The notes under the pieces were generated by a model that was not told the origin of the DNA, did not search any database, and saw nothing but the letters and a program-made list of their open reading frames with translations. The translations under genes and the position numbers were made by a program. Below, piece after piece: positions 21,750 through 32,262 of a stretch of 64,000 nucleotides of DNA (position 1 is its first letter; the number at the start of each line of letters is the position of its first letter). The DNA is from Trichaptum fuscoviolaceum (taxonomy: Eukaryota > Basidiomycota > Agaricomycetes > Hymenochaetales > Trichaptaceae), in NCBI GenBank assembly GCA_910574455.1, contig CAJSYZ010000012.1, positions 2,411,317 through 2,475,316 on the forward strand, in the 5' to 3' direction.

Positions 21750-22279
21750 GGGTCCTGCGGAAACCACCGACACGTCGCGCACAGTCCCGGTGCCCACCAA
21801 TCGCTCCACTTCCGACACGGACTCCCCGCCAGTCGCAGCCCGATCAACATCCATGGGCACCCCACGCGAGCCCACCGCCGACCCGGACGTCTTTTTCTTC
21901 TCCGCTTCACGGTGCAGCCTATACGCCTTCAACAGACGGTCGTCCAACACGCCCACGGCGGACGGCGGCCACGCAACCACACCCAGCGAGGGCAACCTTT
22001 CGACCCATTCCGCCTGCACCACCTCGAACACCCGCCAAGCCATCTCCAGAGACCTATACGCACGAGATCCTTCTTCCAAACCCTGAATATGATGCCGCTG
22101 CCACAAAGAAAATCAATGGCAAGCAAAACAATACCAGCCACAACCGAACTCACCGTATCTCTCGCAAACACCGCGCGCGAAACCCGATACTCCATCTCAT
22201 CCACCTCACCCTCTCCCGGGCTGTCGAACTCCATCAACTCCTTCGTCAATTCCTCGATAGTTTTGTGCACGACCGACAT
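18553..22279 (-). pseudogene. Spliced antisense accessory gene inside retrotransposon 1
   Basis: This gene lies between pol and the 3' LTR on the opposite strand. Exon 1 is 22279-22154 (ATG, 42 codons), exon 2 is 22082-21462 (207 codons) and exon 3 runs from 21400; both introns are phase 0 with GTGAGT donors and CAG/TAG acceptors. The product has a helical start (VVHKTIEELTKELMEFDSPG), an alanine-threonine repeat and a basic KKSPQKRGRE/KRARVEKEKK nuclear-signal-like region. Exon 3 has a cysteine cluster (CEWC, YDMC, CFVCSRQSKGC) that could bind zinc, then a charged coiled coil and an acidic tail. The acidic tail is cut at 20576 by a hAT element; the frame resumes at 18991. A run of ten G (near 18796-18806) then shifts the frame before a C-terminal helical block (LQGELVALEETWKWWKKVED) ending at 18553. 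I do not recognise the family; function unknown. Confidence 0.7.
18992..20575. mobile_element. hAT element nested in the antisense gene
   Basis: The 1584-bp element has terminal inverted repeats TAGAGCATGACACGGGTGCA at both ends and a perfect 8-bp target duplication ATCCTCGT (18984-18991 and 20576-20583), the hAT hallmark. Subterminal sequence is rich in GGTACCTGCAGGTACC palindromes. No transposase was recognised. The interior contains a diverged direct duplication: about 19372-19490 resembles 20067-20190, and GCCTCCTCGCCAACTGTGCGC-like sequence recurs near 19300 and 19915. The element therefore looks non-autonomous. Confidence 0.9.
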
Positions 22280-22507
22280 AGCGATAAAAAAGTTAAGTGA
22301 AAAAACGGAAAAGAGACCCACTACGCCCATTCCGCGACACTTTAACCGGACAGAACTTTCACCTTAGGGCAAACTTATCACTTTTCCCGCGCACGACACT
22401 TCTTCGCTTCCTTTCCATTCGGAATTCCAGACGCATTTCCATTCCCATCACAAACGACCCCCCCCCTTTAGTCGACACGGACGCTAGCCTCGACGGGGCT
22501 CGGCCTT

Positions 22508-22521
22508 TAAGGGGGGGCAAC
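22508..22521 (+). other. Polypurine tract of retrotransposon 1
   Basis: TAAGGGGGGGCAAC immediately precedes the 3' LTR TGTCACGAC and is the expected plus-strand primer site for reverse transcription. Confidence 0.75.
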
Positions 22522-23331
22522 TGTCACGACGACACCTAAGACCCTACGAACAAACCTTCCCGCGCCATCACTAATCCCGACATCAATCCCGACATCCGGT
22601 CCCGGATCCCGCAACCCGGACCCCAGGCCAAACATTTCCAAATACACGACAAACATCACGAACACGTTCCACGGCCACGCCTTACGAACACGCCTTACGA
22701 ACACGCCTTACGAACACGCCTTACGGACATTCTGACAGTACCACGCCCCAGACTACCATTCATTCCCACTTCATTCCCGTAAAACCCCGAAATCTATCTA
22801 TTATCCTTTATCACCATTTTCAAATCACTCTAATCACATTCCCGTTCCCCTTTGTTCTAACATACATTCCCGGTTCCTCGTGTAAGCTACACGCCCCACG
22901 ATTATTCTCCGAATCCCGCGTGTCGCTACACAACTCACCTCCACGCCCCGAAAACATATCTTACTCCCCATTTCTTATCTCAGACTCTTACGCGTATATA
23001 AACTTGTAGAAACTCATCATGTATCCCTCGACTCGAATATCATAAGTCTTTAGGCTACTTTACGAGCTAGGCTCTCGAGATCCATCCTTGCTTCACTCTA
23101 TGATCTTACTCTCGTCGTTACCCACTCTTCTCGCTCTCAGACTCTAAATTCCCGAAAACCCGACTAGGATCTCGCGTAGAATCCCGGATCACTGATCGCG
23201 GGAACTTCAACCCGGATCCCGACTACTTGGTCTCTTGCTATTCGTCTTCGCGTTTCCGTCGCCTTTCCGTTCTCGCTCGGCTTTCTCAACTCGCGACCAC
23301 CCTTAGGCAAGGCTTGGGTCCGGGCCTGACA
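22522..23331 (+). repeat. 3' LTR of retrotransposon 1
   Basis: The 810-bp LTR is nearly identical to 10524-11346. It has one 13-bp repeat unit less and scattered transitions, e.g. CACGACGACACC versus CACGACAACACC. It is followed by target duplication ATATC at 23332-23336. Confidence 0.96.
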
Positions 23332-23372
23332 ATATCTTTACTTCATTACTTACCAAACCGTACTCTGAATAG

Positions 23373-25708
23373 GGCGCGAAAATGCAGAGAATCGCCAACT
23401 CCCAGCTTGATGTAATGGTAAGTTTATTCTGCTTTTACCCCCTCACTACTCACCTGTCATCTCGTCAGGAGGGTATTACTGTCGATGGACATAGAGAGCA
23501 ATCGCCGGCGTTGTATCTGCAGATGCAGGTATGTGTAGGCATCGACACTCAATAGGACAACTTTCTGCACCCCTTTCTTTGGCAAGGATCTGGTCGTCTA
23601 CTAAGCTTTGCTTATTGTAGGACAGCATGATCGCAAATAATAAGAAGAGGAAGTCACTGCCGGACTCTAACTCGCATGCCGTGGTAATTCTTGCATTTCC
23701 ACCCAATATTCAGATCACTTCCTTACTATCTAAAACAGACTAGCATGAATGTGTATATGAAGAAGCCGTCATCACAGGCTGCCTCGACAGTTAGTGTTAA
23801 TCCTTCTAATCTCCATTTCATATCATTTCTGATTAAGCAACAAGGATTTGAACCTCACTACTAGTAACAAGAGTAAACTGCAAGACAGTCATTCTCAGGC
23901 TGATATACTGGTATTCAATTCTCTTCGAGCTTTTCTTGGTAACAATTCCTCTAATTGCTACAGATGAAATCTTCTACTTCTATTCGCAATTTGAAGAGGT
24001 CTCTGGCGGCTCATGCGCAACATATTGCAAGTGTGAGCTAATTGCTGCAATTGATTCGTGTACTAATTCAAGGCTCCTTTAACAGGAAAGTGGTTGTGAG
24101 GTGTCACTAACACCACGAGCACAATCACCTGCGATGACGACAGTATCCATCAGTCCTGAACCCGAAGTGCTCGCAACCAAGGCTCATCTTGGTCATCGCA
24201 AAGTCTCTCGGACTACTAGCTCTGTGCGTTAATCAAATCATGTCTATGATATACATCCACTAACTTGCAGAAATGCAGACATCTGTAGGGCTTGAGGACA
24301 AGGATAGAAATAGTATCGGAAGGGAGGGATCCCGCGCTCCCGGCAAAAAAAGGGCAACGAATCAGTGTCTCCCTCCCGGAACTCAGGCAGGCTGGACTCA
24401 CATTCTTCTGCCTTCGCTGTATCGCGCAGTTGGAAAGTCCACAACTCCATGGCAAAACCCGGACAATAAGTCCATCGGAGCCTTGTGGGGGAAGGTGTTT
24501 GACTCTGTCAAACTTAGTTACGACACGCAATTGGCCGACATCTGTTCTTTAGTTGAGTCATCCCTTATTGTCTTTCATCGGCCATTTTGAATCAAGTATG
24601 ATCTGCCCTGTAGGCAGCCCAGAGATGCTTTGATAGTTGGCGCAAGAAATTGTTCGAGAAAGCCGAACAATCAATTTCGAGTTTCGTCGGCAACGAGCGT
24701 TCTAAGTCAGTGGAGACCGAAGAAATTGTGAAGATGTTGCAGACGATGGTCGACAAGAAGAAAGCTGAACCATTCCTCTGGGAAAGCTGGCATAGTATGG
24801 ATAAGGTATGTAAAAATTTGCCCCATGTCACCCTTCGTATCCCTGCATTGACTCTGAAAGTACAGAAGCAAGGGTTGTTCTGCTCTGATCTTGTAATCTC
24901 AGTGTTGTCCGTACACCTAGTCTTGGCCCTGGGTCGGCATAAAGTACTGGATAAAAACACAATAGGAAAGCCTATCGGTGCCCTCGCTCTTGCGGCAACC
25001 GCGGTATCTATCTACTTCAGTTCTTATAGTGGCTTTATTCGCTGAATTTCTCATGAACAGGTCAAGGTTGCAATCGACAAGCAAGTGGCCCGGTTGCAAA
25101 AGATCAAAGAAGAGTTTGGTGGCGCTGAGTGGTACTTCACCAGTGCTCTGTGGCAGCCTCATACGGACGACTATGTTAACTTATTGTCGAATTCCTTGTT
25201 TTTTACTGAATCAAACTGGGAGAAGGTCCGATCCCGCCTAGCAGCTTACAATTCCATTGAAGATTTTAGTGCGGGAAAGAACACCGAACTTTTTGGATCG
25301 GGTGTCACTGGCAGGGATTTCTCCCTGTATCTTGACGTTGGAGACGCGGATGCGAGCGGCGAGTATACATATGGCGAGGGCGCTACTAGAAGTAGTAAGT
25401 GCAAGGAGGATAAGGATAATGACGGCGAAGAAGTCGAGGATTTCAAGGATAGGGAAGACGATATGGATGACGAGAGTGTGCTTGGCGAGGGAGACGAGGT
25501 CGAGGACAAGGATCAGGAGGAGGACAAGGATCAGGATCAGGATGAGAACAAGGATGCGGACGAGAATTTCAGCGTGGGTTATGGACGCAGTGGAGGTTTT
25601 GAGGGCGAGGAGAATGACGCAGGCAGAGAGGACTGGGAAGGTGAGGGCGATCGCGAGGAGGACAAGGGTTCATTATGGGATTCGGCTACGGACGGCGCAG
25701 ACTTTTAA
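23373..25708 (+). CDS. Plavaka-partner protein, 3' exons
   Basis: A row of very small exons with perfect GT-AG borders and phase 0 throughout gives MQRIANSQLDVM, EGITVDGHREQSPALYLQMQ, DSMIANNKKRKSLPDSNSH, MNVYMKKPSSQAAST, DLNLTTSNKSKLQDSHSQAD and MKSSTSIRNLKRSLAAHAQH. Larger exons follow. The conserved-looking part begins after 24600: FDSWRKKLFEKAEQ, EPFLWESWHSMDK, QGLFCSDLVISVLSVHLVLA, KPIGALALAATAV and LFFTESNWEKV. It matches the C-terminal layout of the Plavaka/KDZ-associated protein (W-x-GLFxSDL... PIGALxLA... FxxxNW). An acidic D/E/K tail follows to the TAA at 25706-25708. A further in-phase exon (WHSFSEYAEEQPASEAEVAK) after a GTGAGC intron at 25730-25789 could replace the end. Molecular role unknown. 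Confidence 0.7.
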
Positions 25709-26321
25709 GAGCAGGTCGATCTCTGGTGAGCTTCGGCTTTGACCCATCACCCCGCCACTGTATTCAAGCTCTTACTACCATCAACTTGCAGTGGCATTCG
25801 TTCTCTGAATATGCCGAGGAACAGCCTGCCAGCGAGGCAGAAGTGGCAAAATACAATCTGGTTCAGGATGCCGTGGTGTAGCTACTGAGGGACCGTGACA
25901 CTGATGCACTGATTTCTACTTATTGTCTTAAATTACTTGTGGAAATGAAGTAATTCTGGAACCTCTTACGCACTTACATGCTTGAGTACTGCAAACCGAC
26001 AGACAAAAAAGTCTGCTTATATGATTAAATGATGAATTACTTATGGAATGAACTACTTGAACCCCTTACAAACTTATACACTTGAGCACTGCAATTCGAA
26101 TGCCAGAAAAAAACTTCTGATATGCTTGAATGCTGAAGACTGAATGCCTGAAGCACTGATTTAAGTCGACGGCACTGATTTCAGCAGGCCCCTTCCTGAA
26201 TAATGAAACCACATGCCTGAAATCAGTAAATCAGTAGAATTTCACTTCCCAGGGCTTCAGTAAATTTCAGACCGTTTAAGTAACCTTAAGTGAAAAAGAA
26301 GATTCCCTGATGTATTCAGCT
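25709..26321. other. No gene; AT-rich with short direct repeats
   Basis: Apart from a possible terminal exon at 25790-25881, nothing is recognised. GAATGCTGAAGACTGAATGCCTGAA and AAATCAGTAAATCAGTA style repeats occur near 26130-26260. Confidence 0.5.
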
Positions 26322-26998
26322 TATAGTCCTCAAAGGTCGGGTCGGGCCGGGTCAGAGCATCTTTTGGCTGACCCCCGACCCGGCCGGGTCAGCATTTTGA
26401 GGCAAGTGCCCGACCCTGACCCTGACCCTCTCTGATCCTCCGGGTCGGGTCATTGGGGGTCGGGTCAAGGTCAACCAAAGGTCGGCCCCGGGTCGGCCTT
26501 ATAAAGTCTAGTAAGTATGAATATCACCAACTTAAGCTGACTTTTAAGTACTGTAACTACTAAATATATGTATATGTTAATAATACTTAATCAGATACAG
26601 TCTGTGAAGAGATATGAAGCACCGACTTTTACTTTCACTGATTTCTCACGGTGCTTAAAAGACCGTTGCTACTGTTTTGGGTGGTAAGTTACCATTACAA
26701 GGCGGTTTAAGTAAGTAAGAACAGTTACTATTACTAAAAGTCAACTTAGCTGCCTTAACTGACTTAAACTAAGTCAACTTGCTACTATTGACTACCAAAA
26801 TGGGTAGTAGTAAGGGTCGGGGGTCGGGTCGGGCCGACCCGGGTCACAGAGGGTCAGGTGTTTCTCTACATTGTCTGACCCTTGACCCGGCCCACCTTGA
26901 CCTCTCCGCGACCCGGCCCTGTATTGACCCGGCCCACAGGGTCGGGTCAAGGCCGACCCCGGGCCAATGGGGGTCGGCCCGACCCATTGAGGACTATA
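26322..26998. mobile_element. GC-rich hAT-type MITE
   Basis: Inverted ends TATAGTCCTCAA (26322 on, reverse complement ending 26998) are flanked by a perfect 8-bp target duplication ATTCAGCT (26314-26321 and 26999-27006). The terminal 200 bp on each side are built from GGGTCGGGTCGGGCC and its complement, giving strong hairpin potential. The middle is ordinary AT-rich DNA. It has no coding capacity; 677 bp. Confidence 0.9.
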
Positions 26999-27840
26999 AT
27001 TCAGCTTAGGTGTGTCACACCAGGATTTTCGTGTTCTGTCAGAACGAAGACTGCGACCGTCGCAGACATTTTCCGTCTAGTAGCTGCCTTTTACAATCAA
27101 TCTACTTCGCGCCGAGTACTCTTAACGAATGCAACTTTCGCCCTACCGGACATCCTCGATTGTTTTTCTATTCCGAATCGAATCATGGGGCTTTTTTGCA
27201 GACATCGGCAAGCCTACTTATCTGTTCGAAGGAGCGATCCAGTCTCAGACCCTTTGTGGAATACTGTTGCGCTCTGATTCTCTATTCTCCATCTTTGCAA
27301 TGTCATTATAACGTCTAAGGTGAGTGCGCGTATATTAGTATATTATCAGGTCCCGCTGCTGTGCTAATTCTATCTCGGGACAGAGTATGTTGAATCAGTC
27401 TAATATAATTACGGTAGATATGAATCGAATTTTCAAGCTCAAATACAAAACCCTTACCGCGTGTCCTCAGAATGGCGCTCTTCTCTAATGACATGGCCGA
27501 TCGAGCTAAAATATGTCATTAAACTACATCAGCAGACAATGTCTTATAAACCAGGTGCATGGGCAGCTTCCGTGGTTTTAGCGAGGTACAAGAGCTTTCG
27601 AGTACAGATCACCTGGACCATCTTTCGTTTGAACACAATGTGGGGTAGGAAGGTCTGGGCAATGAGGTTATATGATATTAGTTCTCAGCGACAATTCTCC
27701 GAGTCCGTGTGCCTGTGCATATTCTGGTATTCTATCTTCCTACGTCCGCTTAAAAGGCCATCAGCGATGTCTCCGATGCTGCCCCGCGGCTGTTAACCAG
27801 CATCGAAACCCAGCCCGAGGATAGAGCCTCCTTCGCAGGT
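26999..27840. other. No gene recognised
   Basis: Short open frames exist but none shows a family motif, splice-supported structure or compositional signature. It may contain the promoter of the mutarotase gene that starts at 27841. Confidence 0.5.
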
Positions 27841-29529
27841 ATGACAATGCTAAACGCCCTTATCCAAGGGTTTTCGGACTACGTATTATCCGTCCTTGGG
27901 TTGAATTTTAAAGAAGGGGTACGTCTCCAAATTAAATGAACTTTCCAATCCTTGACTGACATCTGTGAAGCCATTCGATGAAATCACCTTGACTGCTCCA
28001 GATAATTCTATCACAGCGAAATTCGTGGCTTTTGGCGCTACGTTAACCGAACTCTGGGTACCCGACAGGGAAGGGAACCTTCGTAATGTTGTACTGGGAT
28101 ACGATGACAACGTACGTACCGGGTGATACATTTACAGGATTTGCTTCCTTAATAATTTCTTTTGAAGTCAAATTTGCAGACGGATCCACATCATCCAGTG
28201 TTTAACTCGATCGTCGGTCGGTGCGTGTCTTCCCTCTGCGAGACTTCGTAATGCGTACCTGATACCTGAGTCCTATCCAGCTACGCCAATCGGATCAAGA
28301 AAGGTACTGCATAAATTACACGTGAGGATGGCAGAAGATGTCAAAGTCTAATTCCCTTTGAAGGTCTCTTTACCATTCCGATTAAGAAGGATCCTCGGCC
28401 GGATGACCCGAACGTATTCAAAATTCCCCTTTATGATGGTGGGTCCATTCAATCCGCAATCTCTAACAGTATCCGACTCAGGGTGCGTGAAGATAATATG
28501 TCTCTCCACGGAGGCCGTGGCTGGGACAAGCGAAACTTTTCTCTCGTTTCAAAGACGACAACAAGTGTCACATTCAAACACGTGGATGCTTCTGACGAAG
28601 GATTCCCCGGAACCGTGATAGCTTATGTGCGTTCCTGCTCCTGGTCTGAATTCTACTAAGCTGATATGAAAGATCTTCTTCTAGGTTACATTTTCGGTAG
28701 AGAATGGGTCGGTAATGAAGGCCTCGATCAAGGCTACTGCAACGGAATTAACACCGATCTTATTAACGCAGCACACGTATTGGTACATCATGACGTTCGA
28801 CCCTTTGTCTAGAAAGCTAATGAGCTTAACCAGGAACCTTGATGCACTTCAGGGTCGGGATGACATACTCAATCATGTGCTCCGAATAAACGGAGAAACG
28901 ATCATTGAAACAGATACAGCGACGACATTACCGACGGGCAGATTATCAAACGTCGAAAGAACGCGTTTTGACTTCAACGCCCCACAGGCGATCGGAGCAC
29001 AATTCTCGGAACTAGGTGAGCGGCTTTACTTCTCAATTACTTTTGGAGTCCATGCATCTAAGACGTGGTTTAGATGACACCGGTTACAACCATTGTTGGA
29101 TATTCAATGACTCCGGGTTCTCGGATAGTACACCAAAACTCTCTATTTGGAGTCCTGCATCCGGTATTCGGTCGGTTTACGCATGTTCTTCACCTTGATG
29201 CCAGACAAGCTCAACTAATCAGTAGACTTGACGTCCGAACTAATCAACCAGCCGTCGTGATCTATACTGCTGATTACCTAGACATTCCCAGAAAGCACAT
29301 CCACGGAGGGCCGACCAAGAGGTATTCTAAATGGTCTGCTGTAGCGATTGAGCCTCAAAGCCACGTCGATGCTATCAATAACCCGGAATGGGGTGTAGAC
29401 CAAATTTGTATGTGCCTTTTTTCTCGACCGGTAGCGAAAGTACTTATTTGCCTTCATTATGACACCGCAGACGGGCCTGAGAAGGACTATGAGTGGGAAG
29501 CGGTCTACGTCTTCTCCGTATCACCGTGA
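27841..29529 (+). CDS. Aldose 1-epimerase (galactose mutarotase), copy 1
   Basis: The product interconverts alpha and beta anomers of aldohexoses such as galactose and glucose. From ATG 27841 about ten exons read FDEITLTAPDNSITAKFVAF, ELWVPDREGNLRNVVLGYDD, DPHHPVFNSIVGRYANRIKK, SLHGGRGWD and VTFKHVDASDEGFPG, then LLTQHTYWNLDALQGRDDIL, TGYNHCWIF, LDVRTNQPAVVIYTADYLDI and AIEPQSHVDAINNPEWGV. The two catalytic histidines (LHGG and QHTYWNL) and the catalytic glutamate (IEPQ) are present; the usual aspartate in GYDHC is asparagine here. There is no obvious signal peptide, unlike copy 2. All exons are open to TGA 29527-29529. It converges on the transporter copy at 29707-31660. A paralogue lies at 34759-36479. 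Confidence 0.93.
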
Positions 29530-29706
29530 TGGATGTCGCTTCTGTCTGCTTGTGAAATAAGAGACAAATCTCGTTGGGTTTCGACAAGCTTGATGTATTT
29601 CGAACTGTATTGATAATAATGAAAGTCTTTTCAGGATTTGTTATAAGTACAGCTAAATCCACTTTAGGTACCATGTAGCGTACTCATACATGCTGCAATA
29701 CTATGT

Positions 29707-31660
29707 CTATCGCTGCTCATCGCGGTAGTCTGTCTTTTCTGAAAGTGAGAACGAGTGTACAGCACCGGCAACAGTTATTATCAGTAAAACAGCATAAACA
29801 ATGTTCCCTGCAAGAATTGGGCTCTGTATCGAGAATGCAAACAACGAAGTGACGAGGGCTGGAGCAATGGCCATCATGAGGGCTTGGAAAGTTTGTGCAA
29901 CACCCTTGAACACACAAGGTCTGTTAAATTCCACAAGGAATAATACAGTGCTTTGTAAATCTCACATTGACTATAGCAAGAGCCTCCGGAGTGGGAGGTG
30001 CCTCCACGACAATGATCTGTGAACTCGCTAGGTGTGATACATTGCCGTTGGCCTGAAGTTAGTACATGGCTCTGCAGGTCAAGGCATTATGATAATCTTA
30101 CGCCAAACAAGACCCGCAACACCCCATGAGATAAACAACACCACGAGAACAGAGTTGAAGGGCCATGACCCCACTCCTGCTGCATCAGTCCTTGCCAAAA
30201 GGTTCAGAACTGGTAAGAGGACGACGTTTAAAGGCCACAACGCCATTGACACCTGGTACAAGCGAAGAGATCCGAGGAGCCTACTGAGTGGTTGATAGAA
30301 GAATAGGACACCGATAGTGAGAGCAGAGCGAATGGCCATGTGGCCACCGATTTGAGGCGCTGAAAGCCCCAGTCCCCCTGAAGCGATTGGAGTAAATGCA
30401 AATAGTGGATAACTGCGTACACTATGTAAGTTATCTGACTAAATCGGTTGGATTAGCTTACACTGCGAAGATAGTTTCACTTGCTAGGGCCATCGCAGAG
30501 ATTCCCAACACGACCGAGATCACATGTGGTGTCATGGCAGAATACAAGGAAGATCTTCGCGATGTACGCCCCAAATCATTAGTCCTTTCATAAGATCCTG
30601 ACTCAAATTGTCTTGTCTAGAATCGCCCTAGAGATTACCATTGTAGCACAATATGGAAGTTGAGAATCACGTACCTCTGTCAACGTAAAGTAGGCTAGCA
30701 CAACGGACAGCGCACCAATAAAAGCAGCCACGAAACAGGGAAGAGAGAAAGGATATTCGTGCCAGAATGGCTTGTCGAATAATTTGAAGGACTTCTCCGG
30801 ATGAGATAGAAGTCCGCCTAAAGGCTACCCCGAGATTTGGCCAACACGAAATGCAATCTAAAAGTAGTTCTGTGAGACACCATAAATTCAGATGTAACAT
30901 CAATTTGAACCTGGAAAGTAGAGTATACGAAGGTGCGATGAGATTTTTCTGTGTAGATCTCTGCCATCATAACCTTAAGCGCCCTTGTATACGTTGAACT
31001 TTGATCAGAACGGTATCTATGTGATGAGGGATAGGAAACTTACGACCAGGTGCCGCCAAGCGTTCCGCCAATGCAGCGGGTTGCTATCATCATTCCGTAG
31101 GATTTACTAAGGCCAAAAAGGGCGATTGATAAGGACATCCCAATAGTCCCAAGCAGAACGATAGGTCTCCTGCCAAAATGATCGGAGATGAATGAGCATG
31201 GCATAACTATGGAAATAGGCAGTTGCGTTAGGTTTAAACGATCAGAAATGGAAGTTATACTGTACTTGTGATGAAGCTCATAAATTGGAAAGTGGATTCG
31301 ATAATCCCTGAGTAGAAGCCTACATCTTCTGGGTCATCGGCAATACCATTCTCCAAGACCATCTGATCTGGAAATAAGTGTAATTCGCATGAGTTATAAC
31401 AAAAGATTGTTTAACATACTAATGAAAGGAAATATTAGCTCAAAGCAGAGTGGTTGTACCAAGCTCATGATCAGAATTGCGATGAAGGGTGCCCATGTGA
31501 ATGTCGGAAGAGAAGGATCGTCAGACGAAGCAGGTGGAAGGCAACTCGAAGAAGCCAGCAATATAAAGGTTGAATCAGGTAGCTCTTCTACATCCCTGTC
31601 TTCCTCACATGTTAAGAGAGCTGTAGTTTCGTTCGACTTGCTTAGACTCGGCGTGGACAT
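29707..31660 (-). pseudogene. MFS transporter copy 1 with premature stop
   Basis: This is a DHA1-type (zinc-induced-facilitator-like) major facilitator, paralogous to 32263-34163. ATG 31660 starts MSTPSLSKSNETTALL; TM1 is FIAILIMSLVQPLCFELIFP. Next exons give NQMVLENGIADDPEDVGFYS, the loop motif SDHFGRRPIVLLG and the TM helices. In the exon FRVGQISG-stop-PLGGLL a TAG at 30825-30827 interrupts a frame that otherwise continues with FWHEYPFSLPCFVAAFIGAL. The later exons read SETIFAV, GLGLSAPQIGGHMAIRSALT and SLFAFSIQSPILAGNIVYAV, ending at 29707. The aligned position in copy 2 is GDSIGGLL, so the stop is not explained by an intron. The copy is probably non-functional, or truncated to its N-terminal half. 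Confidence 0.82.
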
Positions 31661-32262
31661 ATCGACTGCGAAAGAGATGGAGTGACTCGGAGATGATAAC
31701 CGGTGATGCCGTATGTGTTCAAGTTGTCCGCAAATGGCCGGAAGAGAAAATTGCCGACTCCTTGAAATTTCTGAACTCTTTCTAAGATATTTGTATGGAA
31801 TGTTGTATACGTACACGTGGAACAGCTATCAGAAAGTTGGAAGTCAGAGAGAAATTTCGGTAAAGGGCATTCGCAGTCGTATCAAAGCCTCAGGGTGCGG
31901 CCTCGGTTTTCGAAGCCACGTTTAGTACTTCAAGTTCTCAGACTCTCAGCCTAGGTCAGGTGATTTTAAGTCACAATACCAGCACCGCCACTCACTGGCA
32001 GAGTCAGGCTGGCACGTGCCAGTGCTTTGGATTCGGAGTGTCCGAGTCGCGTCACTGCACTCAGCAGTGAGCACTGCCATGAAGTTCAAGTTGGCGACGA
32101 GAAACTTCAAGTACATCCCCTGATATTAGAACTCCTTTTCGTAAAGAAGTAAGTTCTGCTCCCCCCTTGAGAGTTTCTGGAGTTCATTTCTTCACATTTT
32201 ACTAGACTGCGCTTAATCCTGAGTACTGCCGTGTTGCATTTTATCTCGTTTTTTGTGCCCAC
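31661..32262. repeat. Divergent intergenic region with palindromic microrepeats
   Basis: This stretch separates two head-to-head MFS genes. The section 31930-32110 holds CACTCACTGGCAGAG, GGCACGTGCCAGTGC, CGGAGTGTCCGAGTC and CACTCAGCAGTGAG palindromes like those at 1-609 and 7367-7842. The first 250 bp upstream of each gene contain no recognisable site. Confidence 0.45.

Larger units (their letters stand above)
10524..23331 (+). mobile_element. Complete Ty3/gypsy chromovirus (LTR retrotransposon 1)
   Basis: This is a 12.8-kb element with an 823-bp 5' LTR and an 810-bp 3' LTR, both TGTCACGAC...GGGCCTGACA, flanked by the 5-bp target duplication ATATC (10519-10523 and 23332-23336). Order inside: gag, protease, reverse transcriptase, RNase H, integrase, chromodomain, then an oppositely oriented spliced gene, polypurine tract and 3' LTR. 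The LTRs differ by one 13-bp repeat unit and about seven substitutions by eye, so insertion is recent. Coding defects are a stop in gag and a frameshift before the chromodomain. A hAT element is nested at 18992-20575. A convincing primer-binding site was not recognised next to the 5' LTR. Confidence 0.96.

Noticed and set aside
21482..22300. A 272-codon plus-strand open frame opposite the antisense gene
   Set aside because: It is a shadow of the minus-strand exons: repetitive, Pro/Arg/Leu-rich, and the splice structure and phase consistency are all on the other strand.
28440..28490. Intron inside mutarotase copy 1 at GGTGGGTCC...CTCAG
   Set aside because: Removing it breaks the frame, while reading through keeps the frame open into LHGG; copy 2 does have an intron at the comparable place.
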